Shown here one piece after another: positions 5,054 through 6,667 of a stretch of 6,667 nt of DNA. Position numbers and translations under genes: made by a program. The DNA is from Phycisphaerales bacterium. Lineage in GTDB: Bacteria > Planctomycetota > Phycisphaerae > SM23-33. The stretch covers positions 23,101-29,767 of the forward strand of contig DNAS01000087.1 in assembly GCA_003485185.1 (NCBI GenBank), in the 5' to 3' direction. The notes beneath the pieces are model-generated. The model did no database searches. It was not told the origin of the DNA and was given only the letters and a program-made list of their open reading frames with translations. Positions within the stretch are counted from its first letter, which is position 1, and each line of letters opens with the position of its first letter.

Positions 5054-6139
5054 TTATGCGGCCTGGCGGTAGTAGTGATTGAGCAGCCCGCCGAGCCACC
5101 GCTGGCGTCTGATCAAGCCGACCTCGGCCGGCGCCTCTTGCGGCGCCGGGTCTTCCAGAACGCCCACAGGTCTGTTGCCCAGCGACTGGTGTGGCCGGAA
5201 CTTGTTGTGATAATCCGCGTAGGTTTGGACAACGTGATCGAGCTGCCGCAAGCTGAAGCAGAAGAGCAGGTTCAGGCACTCTCTCTTGAGACTTCCGATC
5301 CAGCTTTCGGCGAAGCAATTCGCCACGGGTGCCCCATACGGCGTCAGCACCGGCCCGCCCCTGTCCCGTTTGAAGTGTTCATCAAACGCCTCGGTGAACT
5401 TCGTGTCCCGGTCGTGGATAAGGAACCGCACGTCGATGCCTTCCTCGTCGGCCCACATGCTGGCGTTGCGGGCCTGCTGCTGCATCCACTCGTCGGTCGG
5501 ATTCAGCGTGCTGGGCGAGACGAAGACCTTCCGGCTGCCCAGGTGGACGAACGTCAGCACGTAGGCCATGTGCTTACCCAGCGGCGTCCAGACGGTCTTG
5601 CAGAAGAAGTCGCACGCCACCATGACGTTCATGTGGATGGCGATGAACTTCCGCCACGGCGTCTGCACTCCCTTGGGCGCGTGTCGCTCGGGGTCGGGCA
5701 GTATCTTCTCGTCCACCAGGACGCGCCGCACCGTGCTGCGGCTGGCTCGCAGCGCCAGCTTCTTCAGCTCGCCCACGATCCGGCGCACGCCCCAGCCGCC
5801 GTTCTCCTTGGCCAGCCGAATGATCAACTCGCGGAGCGACTTCGTCAGCCGGGGCCGGCCAACCTTGCCCGGTTCCTTGCCGCCGCGCTCCTCGCGCTGC
5901 CAGCGGCGATAGGTCTTGATGCTGACGATCTCCAGGGTATCCTCGACACGATGTTGAAGCTCCGCGCCAACCTTCATGAGTCGCCGACGCTCGACCGGGT
6001 CGAGGATGACCCGGTTGCCGGGCAGGCGCTCCTTGAGGATCTCCACCTGCAGCTTCAGGAACCGGATATGGGCATCCCGGCGCGTGGACCACGCCTCCTG
6101 GAGCAGCACCAGCAACGCCGTCAGCCACTTCGGCAGCAT
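5054..6139 (-). CDS. rve/DDE integrase-core transposase (IS3/IS481-like), intact
   Basis: A 361-residue product. The ATG at 6139 is preferred to the TTG one codon earlier because AAGGAGG (6148-6154) lies 8 bases upstream. Residues about 70-135 (SIKTYRRWQRE, GRPRLTKSLRELIIRLAKEN, GWGVRRIVGELKKL) are the helix-turn-helix DNA-binding region. About 165-320 is the retroviral-integrase-type catalytic core: D177 (VACDFF), D243 (FLIHDRDTKF) and E278 (CFAESWIGSLKRE). The 35-residue step between the last two acids fits DD35E enzymes. It closes with the typical DYHNKFRPHQSLGNRP. All catalytic residues are present and the frame is uninterrupted, so it may be active in cut-and-paste or copy-type DNA transposition. 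It is a single ORF, with no overlapping orfA and no frameshift signal noticed, more like IS481 than classical IS3. Exact element ends were not found. Confidence 0.93.
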   Translation of the reverse strand: MLPKWLTALLVLLQEAWSTRRDAHIRFLKLQVEILKERLPGNRVILDPVERRRLMKVGAELQHRVEDTLEIVSIKTYRRWQREERGGKEPGKVGRPRLTKSLRELIIRLAKENGGWGVRRIVGELKKLALRASRSTVRRVLVDEKILPDPERHAPKGVQTPWRKFIAIHMNVMVACDFFCKTVWTPLGKHMAYVLTFVHLGSRKVFVSPSTLNPTDEWMQQQARNASMWADEEGIDVRFLIHDRDTKFTEAFDEHFKRDRGGPVLTPYGAPVANCFAESWIGSLKRECLNLLFCFSLRQLDHVVQTYADYHNKFRPHQSLGNRPVGVLEDPAPQEAPAEVGLIRRQRWLGGLLNHYYRQAA

Positions 6140-6367
6140 CAATCACGCCTCCTTCACCGCGTTCGTAAGTCTCGCATTGGCAAGAGCCCGACATTTTGGA
6201 CCACCGCCAAGAGAATGCAACAAGCCGCCCGTCCCGGCGATTCCTGCTTTGTCTCTGCCGGTCGCGCCGGTGATAACCTCTGCCCAGGTTGCTGCATGAT
6301 TTCCGGCTGACGGTCGCCGGGTATCCCCGCCCGCTTGTCTCTGTTTTGCCTTCGAACACGATGTGAA

Positions 6368-6411
6368 CCCCCTATTGCGGATCATCCGGAGGCGGTCCGG
6401 GAATGAGGGGG
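6368..6411. repeat. Nested stem-loop in gene-free region
   Basis: Outer arms CCCCCTATT (6368-6376) and AATGAGGGGG (6402-6411) pair with one bulge. An inner perfect stem CCGGA (6386-6390) / TCCGG (6396-6400) encloses GGCGG. It lies upstream of the transposase gene and could be a structured intergenic repeat or part of an element end. There is no T-tract to call a terminator. Confidence 0.35.
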
Positions 6412-6486
6412 CGGGAATCGCTGGAGCGCGGTCGGCGGCGCCGGTGAGTGGATTGGAAAGCCAAAGACTTCGCAGGGAGGAACACA

Positions 6487-6535
6487 GATGCACGCGGAGG
6501 GTTGGATTTCACAACCACTCCCATCCGCGTTCATC
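6487..6535. repeat. Inverted repeat of the CACAGATG...CGCGGA type
   Basis: Arms GATGCACGCGGA (6487-6498) and TCCGCGTTCATC (6524-6535) pair at 11 of 12 positions. An inner stem GGTTG (6500-6504) / CAACC (6512-6516) closes a 7-base loop. The outer words resemble the intergenic repeat family I know as CACAGATGAACACGGAT, scattered in many environmental bacterial genomes. Confidence 0.5.
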
Positions 6536-6598
6536 CCTTGCATCCCTGCCGATATCGCAGAATGGAGAAATCTTCGGCCGGCGGCGGGGACGCCCAGG

Positions 6599-6667
6599 TC
6601 AGAAATCTTCCATCTCGACGGGCCGGGTCTTCAGTTCGTCGCCGGCGTGGGTCAGCCCGCCCAGGCC
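6599..6667 (-). CDS. C-terminal end of an unidentified gene (partial)
   Basis: The minus-strand frame entering from the right edge reads GLGGLTHAGDELKTRPVEME then DF and stops with TGA at 6599-6601. The acidic, phenylalanine-ended tail and GC-rich third positions look like a real protein terminus. A second minus frame here stays open longer but is less protein-like. The gene body lies outside the window, so its product cannot be named. Confidence 0.45.
   Translation of the reverse strand, partial: GLGGLTHAGDELKTRPVEMEDF

Larger units (their letters stand above)
6143..6598. other. Gene-free stretch between transposase and right-edge gene
   Basis: About 455 bases in which open frames look like non-coding translation on both strands (Arg/Gly/Ala-rich, no recognisable motif or SD). 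It holds the transposase SD at 6148-6154 and the two inverted repeats listed separately. No promoter for the transposase could be assigned with confidence. Confidence 0.5.

Noticed and set aside
4982..6212. Similar words GGTCCTCCGCC (left) and GGACCACCGCC (right) flanking the transposase
   Set aside because: They are in direct, not inverted, orientation and only 9 of 11 match, so they are not terminal inverted repeats.
5075..6310. 411-codon plus-strand open frame, longest in the window
   Set aside because: Antisense of the transposase, whose DDE motif and SD are unmistakable; the plus frame is His/Arg/Leu-rich with no domain.
6566..6610. Direct repeat AGAAATCTTC at 6566-6575 and 6601-6610
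   Set aside because: Only ten bases, one copy inside a coding end; no element or duplication context supports meaning.

Overview
This 6.7-kb, GC-rich window looks like accessory chromosome from a planctomycete-like bacterium. That placement is an inference: it rests on the high GC, the consistent Shine-Dalgarno (SD) starts, and the mix of a LacI-type regulator, a DUF2924 protein, a pRiA4b-ORF3-like protein, a SEC-C protein and an rve-type transposase. No rRNA, tRNA or CRISPR array is visible.

Left part (1-1250, minus strand): a LacI/GalR-family repressor gene fills 1-1144 and runs off the left edge. Its promoter (about 1215-1243) carries a perfect GTTGCGCAAC palindrome between the -35 and -10 boxes, the layout expected of an autorepressed gene. 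The C-terminus has been extended through a GC-rich repeat (81-128).

Region 1250-2393: about 370 bases without an intact gene hold two small palindromes and what look like decayed coding fragments on both strands. Next comes a two-gene minus-strand cassette: a 54-codon ORF overlapping, by ATGA, a DUF2924-family gene. The DUF2924 frame appears broken near its C-terminus at a five-C tract. The recombinase that often accompanies such cassettes is not in the window.

Central plus-strand operon (2394-4244): three closely spaced, well-formed genes, each with a good SD. They encode a pRiA4b ORF-3 / IS1096-TnpR-like protein with a polyacidic tail, a 253-residue protein ending in a SEC-C zinc motif, and a 149-residue protein with an N-terminal CxxC...CxxC zinc ribbon. 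This is the best candidate for an under-described functional unit, possibly linked to nucleic acid or protein quality control, but no function can be read from the sequence.

Right part: a convergent minus-strand gene of unknown function (4294-4722), then an intact rve/DDE transposase gene (5054-6139, minus). After these come about 460 bases of gene-free DNA with two inverted-repeat structures, and the last 22 codons of another minus-strand gene at the right edge.
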